From the NCBI RefSeq assembly GCF_014200015.1, contig NZ_JACHOT010000001.1, positions 1-64,000 of the forward strand: DNA of 64,000 bases. The letters are read 5' to 3'. This document shows, piece by piece, positions 56,200 to 64,000 of the stretch. Source of the stretch: Aminobacter niigataensis (GTDB taxonomy: Bacteria; Pseudomonadota; Alphaproteobacteria; Rhizobiales; Rhizobiaceae). The translations under genes were made by a program, and so were the position numbers. The notes beneath the pieces are model-generated. The model ran no database searches and was not told the DNA's origin. It saw only the letters and a program-made list of their open reading frames with translations. Numbering within the stretch: position 1 is the stretch's first letter; the number at the start of each line of letters is the position of its first letter.

Positions 56200-57537
56200 A
56201 TGGACACGACGCCTCTGCGGGCCGCGCCTCCTTCATTCGCGGAGGCGACGCGGACCTTCGCCAGGATCGGCCTGTTGTCCTTCGGCGGGCCGGCCGGCCA
56301 GATCGCGCTGATGCACAAGATCCTCGTCGACGAGAAGCGCTGGCTCGACGAGCCGCGCTTCCTGCATGCGCTCAACTACTGCATGCTCTTGCCCGGGCCT
56401 GAGGCGATGCAGCTTGCGACCTATGCCGGCTGGCTCATGCACGGCGTCAAAGGCGGGCTGGTAGCCGGGCTGCTGTTCGTGTTGCCGGGGGCGCTGGTCA
56501 TCACCGCACTGTCGGCGATCTATCTGACCGTCGGTCACGTCACGCTGGTGCAAGGGCTGCTGTTCGGGCTCAAGGCGGCGGTGCTTGCCGTCGTGCTCGA
56601 AGCGCTGATCAAGGTGTCGAAGCGGGCGCTGAAGAACGGCAGCATGGTCATCCTAGCCATCGCAGCATTCGTTGCCATTGCCTTCCTCAAGCTGCCGTTC
56701 CCGCTGATCGTGCTTGCTGCGGCCGCGATAGGGACACTGCTGCATCTGACGGGCTTTGCCGGCAATGCCGGCGCCAAGGCCGCCGACGAGGATGACGTCG
56801 CCTATGCCATGCCCGAATGGACGAAGCCGAGTGCGCGGCGCTTCATCACCACGTTGTCGATATGGCTCGCCATCTGGTTCGTGCCGCTGGTCCTGATGTG
56901 GCAACTTCTCGGACACGGCCACGTCTTCACCGCCGAAGCGACGTTCTTTTCCAAGATGGCGGCGGTGACCTTCGGCGGCGCCTATGCGGTGCTGGCCTAT
57001 GTCGCCCAGCAGGCTGTCGAGGTGCATGGCTGGCTCAAGCCGGACGAGATGCTGACCGGCCTCGGCCTCGCCGAAACGACGCCGGGGCCGCTGATCCTGG
57101 TGCTGGTCTTCGTCGGGTTTCTCGGCGGGGCGCGATTGTCCAGCCTCGCCCCGCTGGCCGGAGGAATCGCAGGCGCGGCGGTGACGCTGTGGTTCACCTT
57201 CGTGCCCTGCTTCCTGTGGATCTTCGTCGGTGCGCCCTATGTCGAAACGGTGCGCAACGTGCGCTGGCTGGCCAGCGCGCTATCCGCAGTAACCGCTGCC
57301 GTCGTCGGCATCATCGCCAACCTTGCGGTGTGGTTCGCGCTTCACGTGCTGTTCGGCAATGTCGGGGAGACGGTGGTTGGGCCATTCTCGCTGCCGGTGC
57401 TGGATTTCGGCAGTTTCGACTGGCTTGCTGCGGTCATCGCCATCGTTGCGGGCGTGGCGCTGATCCGCTTCCACGCCAACATGATCGCCGTGCTGGCCGT
57501 CTCGGCGCTTGCCGGCATGGCCTGGCAGCTGACCTGA
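56200..57537 (+). CDS. chrA: Chromate efflux transporter ChrA
   Basis: 445 aa, two homologous CHR domains. N-terminal LLSFGGPAGQIALMHKILVD and second-half AVTFGGAYAVLAYVAQQAVE repeat the same motif; PGPEAMQLATYAGWLMHG is the family hallmark. Exports chromate by proton-driven transport. The ATG starts 1 nt after the chrB stop; a terminator follows. Confidence 0.93.
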   Translation: MDTTPLRAAPPSFAEATRTFARIGLLSFGGPAGQIALMHKILVDEKRWLDEPRFLHALNYCMLLPGPEAMQLATYAGWLMHGVKGGLVAGLLFVLPGALVITALSAIYLTVGHVTLVQGLLFGLKAAVLAVVLEALIKVSKRALKNGSMVILAIAAFVAIAFLKLPFPLIVLAAAAIGTLLHLTGFAGNAGAKAADEDDVAYAMPEWTKPSARRFITTLSIWLAIWFVPLVLMWQLLGHGHVFTAEATFFSKMAAVTFGGAYAVLAYVAQQAVEVHGWLKPDEMLTGLGLAETTPGPLILVLVFVGFLGGARLSSLAPLAGGIAGAAVTLWFTFVPCFLWIFVGAPYVETVRNVRWLASALSAVTAAVVGIIANLAVWFALHVLFGNVGETVVGPFSLPVLDFGSFDWLAAVIAIVAGVALIRFHANMIAVLAVSALAGMAWQLT

Positions 57538-57566
57538 AACAGCGCCGGCGACATTGCGCGCACGAA

Positions 57567-57599
57567 AAAGCCCCGCCTGGGATTGCCGGGCGGGGCTTT
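57567..57599 (-). terminator. Terminator between chrA and prs
   Basis: AAAGCCCCGCC and GGCGGGGCTTT arms around an 11-nt loop. The T-run is stronger on the minus strand (TTTTTC), so it mostly serves prs, but it can end chrA too. Confidence 0.8.
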
Positions 57600-57625
57600 G
57601 AAGTGGTCTGCACGGGGCAGAAGGC

Positions 57626-58561
<936 letters not shown>

Positions 58562-58674
58562 ACGCCGATCCTGGAAGTGAATATGAGCGGGCTTTTAGCG
58601 GCCTTGAGCCGTATTGCAAGCGGACTCGCCGTTGAATCCCAAAAAAGCGACATCTTGGAACGGAATGTCGCGGC

Positions 58675-59265
58675 TCAGCCCGGTTTTGCCGCCAGCCAGT
58701 CGGTGAGCTGGTCGATGGTGCTGTCGGCTATCGACTGCATGGTTGCGGGCGCCACGACCGGCCAGCCGTCGCCGCTGCCGATGGAAGGCGCAGTCTGCTG
58801 GCCGTTGATGCGGTGGAGCCGGGTGCCTGCCGGGTCGTAGACGTCCCAGACATAGACGACAGTCGTATCCTTGCCTTCGGTCATGGCGGAGAAATAGCCG
58901 CGCATGATGATGCCGGGCGGCGTGGTGTCGGTGCTTCCGGCCAGCGTAATGCCGCGTTCGCGGGCGCGGATGCCGAGCCGCTGGGTGAGCGGGGTTGCCG
59001 CCTCGACCGGGGTGCCGACAATGGGGGCGAACTGGACGCGCGTCTTTGCGACGATTGCGGCAGCCTGGGGCGACAGTGGCGCAGGCGCTGTGGCAGCGGG
59101 GGCGATTGTTGGCGCGCCGACGTCCGTGCCTTCCGCATTGGCCAGCTCGTTCGACTGGTCCGTCGGGGCGATGGCCGAGGGCTCGAGCACGTCCTTGGAG
59201 CTGTTGCAGGCCGAAAGTGCGACGAGCGCGGCCAAGCTTGCCGCGGCCACAAACCAACGTTTCAT
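58675..59265 (-). CDS. Lipoprotein of unknown function
   Basis: 196 aa starting MKRWFVAAASLAALVALSAC; lipobox LSAC gives lipidated Cys20. A Pro/Ala-rich linker (PTIAPAATAPAPLSPQAA) follows, then a C-terminal domain with VVYVWDVYDPAGTRLHRING and a terminal TIDQLTDWLAAKPG. Similar rhizobial lipoproteins are uncharacterised. An MEYRQ start five codons up is possible but gives a poorer signal peptide. Confidence 0.75.
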   Translation of the reverse strand: MKRWFVAAASLAALVALSACNSSKDVLEPSAIAPTDQSNELANAEGTDVGAPTIAPAATAPAPLSPQAAAIVAKTRVQFAPIVGTPVEAATPLTQRLGIRARERGITLAGSTDTTPPGIIMRGYFSAMTEGKDTTVVYVWDVYDPAGTRLHRINGQQTAPSIGSGDGWPVVAPATMQSIADSTIDQLTDWLAAKPG

Positions 59266-59308
59266 CTGCCTGTACTCCATGGCAAACGCCCCCCAGCGCC
59301 CATCGCAG

Positions 59309-60460
59309 TCACCGCACGATCAAGTCGAGATCATGGCGGGAAAGTGGCTTGGGCAAAGAATCGGTGGTCAAGTAGGTGCGTCCCAGGGTCATCGCGGTTT
59401 CGGTTTCCGAATCCATGATGATCATGTGGGCGAACAAGGTCATGTTGGGCGCGATCGGCTCGGGATTGCCCTGGTAGAACATCGGCATGTCCATCCAGGA
59501 CGGCGTGAATCGCGCGCCGACCGAATAGCCGCAGGCGTTGAGCCGGTGCTTGGTCAGCCCATGCGCCTCCAGTGTGCGGGCGTGGGCGTCGAAGACGTCG
59601 CCGAACGTGTTGCCCGGCGTCATCGCCTTTTCCACGCTGAGCAAGGCGTCGAGGGAGGCGTCGTAGAGCTCCTGGTGCCGCTTGGAGACTTTGCCGGTCA
59701 GGGCGGTCCGCATCATCGGCGCATGGTAATGGTTGAAGACGCCGGCCCATTCGAGCGTCAACTGGTCGTTCTTGTTGAGCTTGCGGCGTCCTGACTTGTA
59801 GCGGCAGAGCAGGGCATCGGCACCGGAGCCGATGATGAATTCGTTGGCCGGGTAGTCGCCGCCGCCGGAAAAGATAGCGCCCTGCATGGCGGCCAGGATC
59901 TTGGCCTCGTCGCCGCCCTGCTTGATCAGCGGTAGCGCCGCGTCGAGCGCGTCGTCGCCGAGGCTGGCGGCCTTTTCGGCCTTTTCGATCTCGGCCGGGC
60001 TCTTGAACAGGCGCAGCCGGCCGACAAGGCCCGAGGCATCGACGATCTGTCCGAAGGTCTGGAGCTGCTCGTCGAGGCGGCGGCCGTTGAAGGCGGTGAG
60101 GCCATGCGTGTCGTATTCGACGCCGATGCGCATGCCGAGCAGGCCAAGGTCGTTGAGCAGGTTGCGCAGGTCGAGCGTCGGGTTGGCGTTGTCGCGGTCG
60201 GTCCACAGGACGATATTTTCGATGATCGAGGTGTGGCGGGCCTGGCGCAGGTCGGCCGAACGCGTCAGCAGCGTCATCGAACCGTCGGCCTTGACGATCA
60301 GCGACTGGAAGAAGCAGAAGCCGAAGGTGTCGTAGCCGGTCAGCCAGTACATGCTCTCCTGCGCGAACAGCAGCACCGCATCGAGCTTCTTTTCGGCCAT
60401 CTCGATCATCAGCCGGTCGCGTCGGGCGTCGAATTCGGTTCGTTCGAAATGCAGCGCCAT
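59309..60460 (-). CDS. M24 (creatinase/Xaa-Pro peptidase) family protein lacking metal ligands
   Basis: 383 aa from MALHFERTEFDARRD. Two-domain pita-bread fold: N-terminal creatinase-like domain (YWLTGYDTF) and C-terminal catalytic domain. The metal ligands of true aminopeptidases are replaced: L-E-W-A-G where x-D-x-G is usual, H-A-P-M-M-R where H-x-D-x-T-R is usual, and GYSVG where GHGIG is usual. It thus looks like a metal-free creatinase or ectoine-hydrolase-like enzyme. Probably hydrolyses a small C-N bond substrate. It starts 4 nt before the pgeF stop, so is probably co-transcribed. Confidence 0.85.
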   Translation of the reverse strand: MALHFERTEFDARRDRLMIEMAEKKLDAVLLFAQESMYWLTGYDTFGFCFFQSLIVKADGSMTLLTRSADLRQARHTSIIENIVLWTDRDNANPTLDLRNLLNDLGLLGMRIGVEYDTHGLTAFNGRRLDEQLQTFGQIVDASGLVGRLRLFKSPAEIEKAEKAASLGDDALDAALPLIKQGGDEAKILAAMQGAIFSGGGDYPANEFIIGSGADALLCRYKSGRRKLNKNDQLTLEWAGVFNHYHAPMMRTALTGKVSKRHQELYDASLDALLSVEKAMTPGNTFGDVFDAHARTLEAHGLTKHRLNACGYSVGARFTPSWMDMPMFYQGNPEPIAPNMTLFAHMIIMDSETETAMTLGRTYLTTDSLPKPLSRHDLDLIVR

Positions 60461-60464
60461 GCTG

Positions 60465-61256
60465 TCAGTCCTCCAGTGCAATTGCCGAAATCTGCCGCCC
60501 GTAATCAGCTTCCTTGCGATGCGTGGTGCGCCGATAGGAATAGAAGAGGTCTTCTTCCGCATAGGTGCAGCGGTTCAGCGCCTCGGCCGTCACGCCCGCG
60601 CGCCGTAGCCTGTCGACGGTGTAGAGGTTGAGGTCGAACGTCGAATGGCCGGGGTTTTCGGACGGCGCGAAATAGCGCGCATTGTCGCCGTCAGCCTCGG
60701 TGAAGCGGGCGACGAACTCCGGGCCAACCTCGTAGTTGGCAGCACTGATCGACGGGCCGAGCACGGCCAGGATGCGCTCGCGCCTGGCACCGAGGCCCTC
60801 CATGGCGGTGACGGTGTTTTCGAGCACGCCTGACAAGGCGCCCTTCCAGCCGGCATGGGCAGCGCCGATGACGCGCGCCTCAGGATCGGCGAACAGTACC
60901 GGTCCGCAATCTGCCGACGAGGCGCCAAGGGCGATGCCGGGCCGGTCGGTGACGATGGCGTCGGCCTTGGGCCTGTCGCCGGAAAACGGGCCGGTGGCGA
61001 CGATCACATCGGGCGAATGGACCTGGTAAAGGCTGAGCAGATGGTCTGCCGCAACGCCCATCCAACTGGCGACGCGGCGGCGATTCTCGGCCACGCGGAC
61101 CTGGTCGTCGTCCGATCCGACACCGATGTTGAGGCCTTGGTAGATGCCTTCGGATACCCCGCCGATGCGGGTGAAATAACCGTGGCGGATGCCTTTGGCC
61201 TCCGCGCTGGCGAGCAAGTTGGACCGGATCGGGTCCGGTTTCGAGTCGTTCAGCAT
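60465..61256 (-). CDS. pgeF: Peptidoglycan editing factor / purine nucleoside phosphorylase-like (YfiH/PgeF)
   Basis: 263 aa from MLNDSKPDPIRSNLL; a longer frame is rejected. Laccase-domain family: YFTRIGGVSEGIYQGLNIG, QVHSPDV, SADCGPVLFAD and GAAHAGWKGA hold the zinc-binding His/Cys residues. The family is now linked to removal of L-Ser from murein precursors and to purine nucleoside cleavage. Belongs to the midA-pgeF-M24 run. Confidence 0.9.
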   Translation of the reverse strand: MLNDSKPDPIRSNLLASAEAKGIRHGYFTRIGGVSEGIYQGLNIGVGSDDDQVRVAENRRRVASWMGVAADHLLSLYQVHSPDVIVATGPFSGDRPKADAIVTDRPGIALGASSADCGPVLFADPEARVIGAAHAGWKGALSGVLENTVTAMEGLGARRERILAVLGPSISAANYEVGPEFVARFTEADGDNARYFAPSENPGHSTFDLNLYTVDRLRRAGVTAEALNRCTYAEEDLFYSYRRTTHRKEADYGRQISAIALED

Positions 61257-61362
61257 TGCCGCCTTGTCATCCCCGCATGCGATTTCGTCAAGGCCGGGCG
61301 CGGCGTCGCCGTTCCGCCTTGCTGTTGCGAGCGCGGACAGTGGGGCAGCGGCAAGCGTGCTG

Positions 61363-62442
61363 TCAACTGACGGCGGGGAAGGGAAGTTTTGTGCCAGCGG
61401 AAGCAATCGCGAGCACCTTGAACAGTGTGCCCATGGCATCGGGTCCGGCGAGGCGCTCGACTTCGCTGCCGATCTTTTCGCGCGTCGCCGCGTCCGCCGA
61501 AGCGCCGAGCCTGCCGGCGCGCTCGATCAGTCCAAGCGCCAGCAGGAACTCACCCTGCGCCGCCATATGCGCGTCGAGACCGTGCAGGCGGGCGGCAGTG
61601 GCAAGAGCGGCGAAATCGACATGCGAGGTCAGGTCCGCTTCGCCGGGATGGGCGAGCACGTCGTCATACTTGTGCTTGCGCAGGGCCTGCAGCGTGTCGC
61701 CGATGCCCGGCTCGATGTGGCCGTAGTCGAAGAACAGGCCGGCACCGCCCGAGGCTTCGATGCGCTCGGCCATTGCTTCCATGGTGGCGGTCCTTGCCGG
61801 GGCAAACTCGAAGATCGCGCCTTCGGGAGCCGTCGCGGCCTCGGCCGGCAGCAAGGTCGCCGCGATGGTCGCCGGACCGGCAACGAAGGCCAGTTCGCCG
61901 TCCTCGCCGATGCCGACGGCGCGCTCGTGCCAGGCGGCGCCGATCTTGACGAACTGGCGCGTCGGGATGGCGTCGAACAACTCGTTGCCTACGATGAACA
62001 AAGGAGCCTGGGGCAGGGTGGCGACGCTTTCGTGCCAGGCGATGTTCGTGCCGCTGGCGGCCAGCGTCTGCTTCTGGACTTTACGCAGCCGCGGGCTTGT
62101 CTCGATCATGGCGACATCGGCGGCGAAGGCCGGGTCGAGCTTCTGCAGCACCCGCAGCATGTCCTTCATCAGCGTGCCGCGACCGGGGCCGATCTCGGCG
62201 AGCAGCGCACCTCGTGGGCTGCCGGCGGCCTGCCAGGCCGCGTAGAGCCAGACGGCGACGAGTTCGCCGAACATCTGGCTGATCTCTGGCGCGGTGGTGA
62301 AGTCACCGACCGCGCCGAAGGGTTCACGCGTGGTGTAGTAGCCGTCCGCGGGATCGAACAGGCACAGCGCCATGTAGTCGGCGATACCAATCGGCCCCGA
62401 TGCGGCGATCAGGTTTGAAATGCGCTTCTTGAGCGCGGTCAT
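61363..62442 (-). CDS. SAM-dependent methyltransferase, MidA/NDUFAF7 family
   Basis: 359 aa, DUF185. Start overlaps the lgt stop by 4 nt (ATGA). The marks are [21 protein letters not shown], the SAM motif [15 protein letters not shown] and [15 protein letters not shown]. The eukaryotic homologue methylates an Arg of a complex I subunit for assembly. Cytoplasmic. Conserved order lgt-midA-pgeF in Rhizobiales. Confidence 0.92.
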   Translation of the reverse strand: MTALKKRISNLIAASGPIGIADYMALCLFDPADGYYTTREPFGAVGDFTTAPEISQMFGELVAVWLYAAWQAAGSPRGALLAEIGPGRGTLMKDMLRVLQKLDPAFAADVAMIETSPRLRKVQKQTLAASGTNIAWHESVATLPQAPLFIVGNELFDAIPTRQFVKIGAAWHERAVGIGEDGELAFVAGPATIAATLLPAEAATAPEGAIFEFAPARTATMEAMAERIEASGGAGLFFDYGHIEPGIGDTLQALRKHKYDDVLAHPGEADLTSHVDFAALATAARLHGLDAHMAAQGEFLLALGLIERAGRLGASADAATREKIGSEVERLAGPDAMGTLFKVLAIASAGTKLPFPAVS

Positions 62443-63293
62443 GCCGGCTTTGCGGCTTGGGTCACCTGTTTGGCCGACAGCATCGCCCATACCCCGATCA
62501 GCACCATCGGCACCGACAGCACCATGCCCATGGTCAGCCAGCCGCCAAGGAGATAGCCGATCTGCTGGTCGGGTTCGCGGAAGAACTCGACGATGATGCG
62601 CGACAGGCCGTAACCGCAGACGAAGGCGCCGGCGACGAAGCGCGGCGTCTTGAGCTTCAGCCCGGAGTGGGTAAGGAAGCGCAGCACGAGGAACAGCACC
62701 AGGCCTTCGAGCAGGGCTTCGTAGATCTGGCTCGGATGGCGCAGGAACGGTCCCCCGGTGGGAAACTCGACCGCCCAGGGCACGTCTGTGACCCGCCCCC
62801 ACAGCTCGGAATTGATGAAGTTGGCGACACGAACGAGCCCCAGGCCGACCGGCACGCCGGCGGCAACCACGTCGATCAGCGACCAGACAAGGATGCCGTG
62901 CTTGCGGGCGAACAGGAACATGGCGATCGTCACGCCGAGCAGGCCGCCATGGAACGACATGCCGCCTTGCCAGACGGCGAGTATGTCGAGCGGATTGGAG
63001 ATGTAGCGGGCGAGGTCGTAAAACAGGATGTAGCCGATGCGGCCGCCAAGCACGACGCCGGCCGCAGCCCAGACCAGGAAGTCGTCGAGGGCTTCTGGCT
63101 TCATCGGCAGGATGCCGTTCGGCCACAGGCGGGAGTTGGTCACAAGCCGCTTGCCATACCACCAGGCAAACAGGATGCCGACGACATAACCCAGCCCATA
63201 CCAGTGGATGGCGAGCGGCCCGATCTGGACGATGACCGGATCGATGTTCGGAAAGGACAGGGCTGCCAGAGGCAGGGCAAGATATTCAGTCAA
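62439..63293 (-). CDS. lgt: Prolipoprotein diacylglyceryl transferase
   Basis: 284 aa, about seven membrane helices. Transfers diacylglycerol to the lipobox Cys of prolipoproteins. Family residues: [16 protein letters not shown], the FHGGLLG motif, [21 protein letters not shown] [20 protein letters not shown] and [10 protein letters not shown]. Its substrates include the lipoproteins at 12713-13072 and 58675-59265. Confidence 0.95.
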   Translation of the reverse strand: MTEYLALPLAALSFPNIDPVIVQIGPLAIHWYGLGYVVGILFAWWYGKRLVTNSRLWPNGILPMKPEALDDFLVWAAAGVVLGGRIGYILFYDLARYISNPLDILAVWQGGMSFHGGLLGVTIAMFLFARKHGILVWSLIDVVAAGVPVGLGLVRVANFINSELWGRVTDVPWAVEFPTGGPFLRHPSQIYEALLEGLVLFLVLRFLTHSGLKLKTPRFVAGAFVCGYGLSRIIVEFFREPDQQIGYLLGGWLTMGMVLSVPMVLIGVWAMLSAKQVTQAAKPA

Positions 63294-63378
63294 TTCTATC
63301 TCCGGTCGAAGCGGTGGCGCAGACCATGCGGCAGCGCTTTGGCAGGGTCAAGGCAAGGGGCAGCCGCTCACCGAGATG

Positions 63379-63678
63379 TCATTCGTCTGCGGCAAACAGG
63401 CGTTCGTAGTCCATCGCGCCGTGGAGGATACGCAGAACCTCGATCCGCTCATCCTGCACACGGTAGAAGATCAGGTAGTTGCCATGGACGCGGCGCCGAA
63501 TGTCGCTGCCAGAAAGCCTTCTAGCGACTGCATAGCCGAATGGCAGTTCGGCAAGTCCAACGCAGCTTTCGCGCAGTTCCAGAACAAAGCTCAGCGCTCT
63601 GGATGGATTGTCTTGTGCGATGTGATCGACAATGGCTTCGAGGTCGGTTTCGGCTGCGTGCGCGAAAACGACCTGCAT
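63379..63678 (-). CDS. ParE/RelE-type toxin
   Basis: 99 aa from MQVVFAHAAETDLEAIVDHI. RelE/ParE fold: YRVHGNYLIFYRV-like core (RRRVHGNYLIFYRVQDERIE) and IEVLRILHG. Starts 7 nt after the antitoxin stop. Target (gyrase or ribosome) cannot be told from sequence alone. Confidence 0.88.
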   Translation of the reverse strand: MQVVFAHAAETDLEAIVDHIAQDNPSRALSFVLELRESCVGLAELPFGYAVARRLSGSDIRRRVHGNYLIFYRVQDERIEVLRILHGAMDYERLFAADE

Positions 63679-63685
63679 GATACCA

Positions 63686-63934
63686 TCAGCCTTGGGCGCG
63701 GAGCTTGGATTTAAGGCGAGCGAATACGTCTTCGGCGGGCACCAGACGGCCAGCGTCGGCGTCGCTGAGCCCCTGGGCCAGCGCTGCATCCAGTGCGGCA
63801 AGGCGCTTTTCGCGTTCTTCAACGAGGCGGATCCCTTCGCGCAGGACCTCGCTCTTGGAGTTGTAGCGCCCGGTACTGACGAGTTGGTTCACGACCTCTT
63901 CGAGGTGTGCACCGAGATCGGCACTGATGGCCAT
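63686..63934 (-). CDS. ParD/CopG-type antitoxin
   Basis: 82 aa. Ribbon-helix-helix N-terminus (LEEVVNQLVSTGRYNSKSEV, then LREGIRLVEERE) and an acidic C-terminal tail that should wrap the toxin. Antitoxin-first order with 7 nt to the toxin, the usual ParDE layout. The promoter should lie in 63935-64000. Confidence 0.88.
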   Translation of the reverse strand: MAISADLGAHLEEVVNQLVSTGRYNSKSEVLREGIRLVEEREKRLAALDAALAQGLSDADAGRLVPAEDVFARLKSKLRAQG

Positions 63935-64000
63935 GGCGATGCTCCTGAATTCAGCGTCTTCAATCTAATAATAGTTATTGGTTGCTGCAAGCCCGGAATG

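Noticed and set aside
60340-60360. Another M-Y-W coding stretch (SMYWLTGYD) similar to the leader peptides
   Set aside because: It lies inside the M24 gene as part of a family motif and lacks the TGACCACGG start block and the terminator.

Overview
The window is a high-GC, gene-dense chromosomal segment of an alphaproteobacterium of the order Rhizobiales. It most resembles Mesorhizobium/Aminobacter-type Phyllobacteriaceae. The basis is gene content (ChoXWV choline importer, petABC, HemF, a ClpS2-type adaptor, DUF1344/DUF1285 proteins, an Omp25/31-like porin), the MoxR-DUF58-DUF4159 block beside DUF1285-Nudix-cca, and GC-rich palindromic intergenic repeats like rhizobial RIME elements. The genus is inferred; there is no rRNA gene. 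I saw no tRNA gene, CRISPR array, prophage or intact insertion sequence.

Layout. 1-140: 5' end of fhs. 0.38-8 kb: five minus-strand genes of unknown function (coiled-coil protein, 381-aa protein, AAA+ ATPase, 428-aa protein, DUF2333 membrane protein), broken up by four palindromic repeats and a DUF559 nuclease gene. 8-12 kb: tdk, then choXWV with a terminator-like hairpin between choX and choW. 12-17.3 kb: small secreted proteins, an AraC regulator, clpS2, small conserved genes and cspA. 17.2-24.1 kb: MoxR / DUF58 / DUF4159 / 693-aa vWA operon, every junction overlapping or 1 nt apart. 24.4-26.9 kb: DUF1285, Nudix, cca. 27-31.3 kb: DUF1344, a DEAD-box helicase, an HTH antitoxin with a nonsense-mutated BrnT-like toxin, hemF. 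31.4-33.4 kb: small gene, CMD-family protein, soxR with a SoxR box, trmL. 34-40.2 kb: three tandem ABC exporter half-transporters. 40.2-44.3 kb: petABC and apt. 44.7-49.3 kb: FAD oxidoreductase, MaoC pair, corA, porin. 49.4-54.2 kb: APH(3')-like kinase, ychF, DHFR-like protein, GFA protein, pth, rplY. 54.5-57.5 kb: TauE-like transporter, rhodanese-ChrB fusion, chrA. 57.6-63.9 kb: prs, lipoprotein, creatinase-like M24 protein, pgeF, MidA-like methyltransferase, lgt, ParE/ParD pair.

How the genes work together. choXWV imports choline. petABC is the cytochrome bc1 complex; MidA/NDUFAF7-like (complex I assembly), hemF (haem) and prs/apt (nucleotides) support core metabolism. The MoxR operon has the layout of an AAA+ chaperone acting on vWA clients at the membrane. 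chrB/chrA should give chromate resistance. Lgt lipidates the lipoproteins.

Most interesting. (1) Two unlinked minus-strand loci carry a tiny ORF starting M-Y-W-(Q/H)-R-(L/M)-S-R, conserved at codon level, preceded by the same nucleotide block and ending just before a Rho-independent terminator. This looks like an undescribed leader-peptide/attenuator family. (2) The uncharacterised AAA+/DUF2333/coiled-coil cluster. (3) An E. coli-style SoxR promoter whose target gene seems lost. (4) A BrnT toxin stopped by one TAA codon. (5) A chromosomal APH(3')-like kinase with APH(3')-II residue numbering. (6) An M24-fold protein with its metal ligands replaced.
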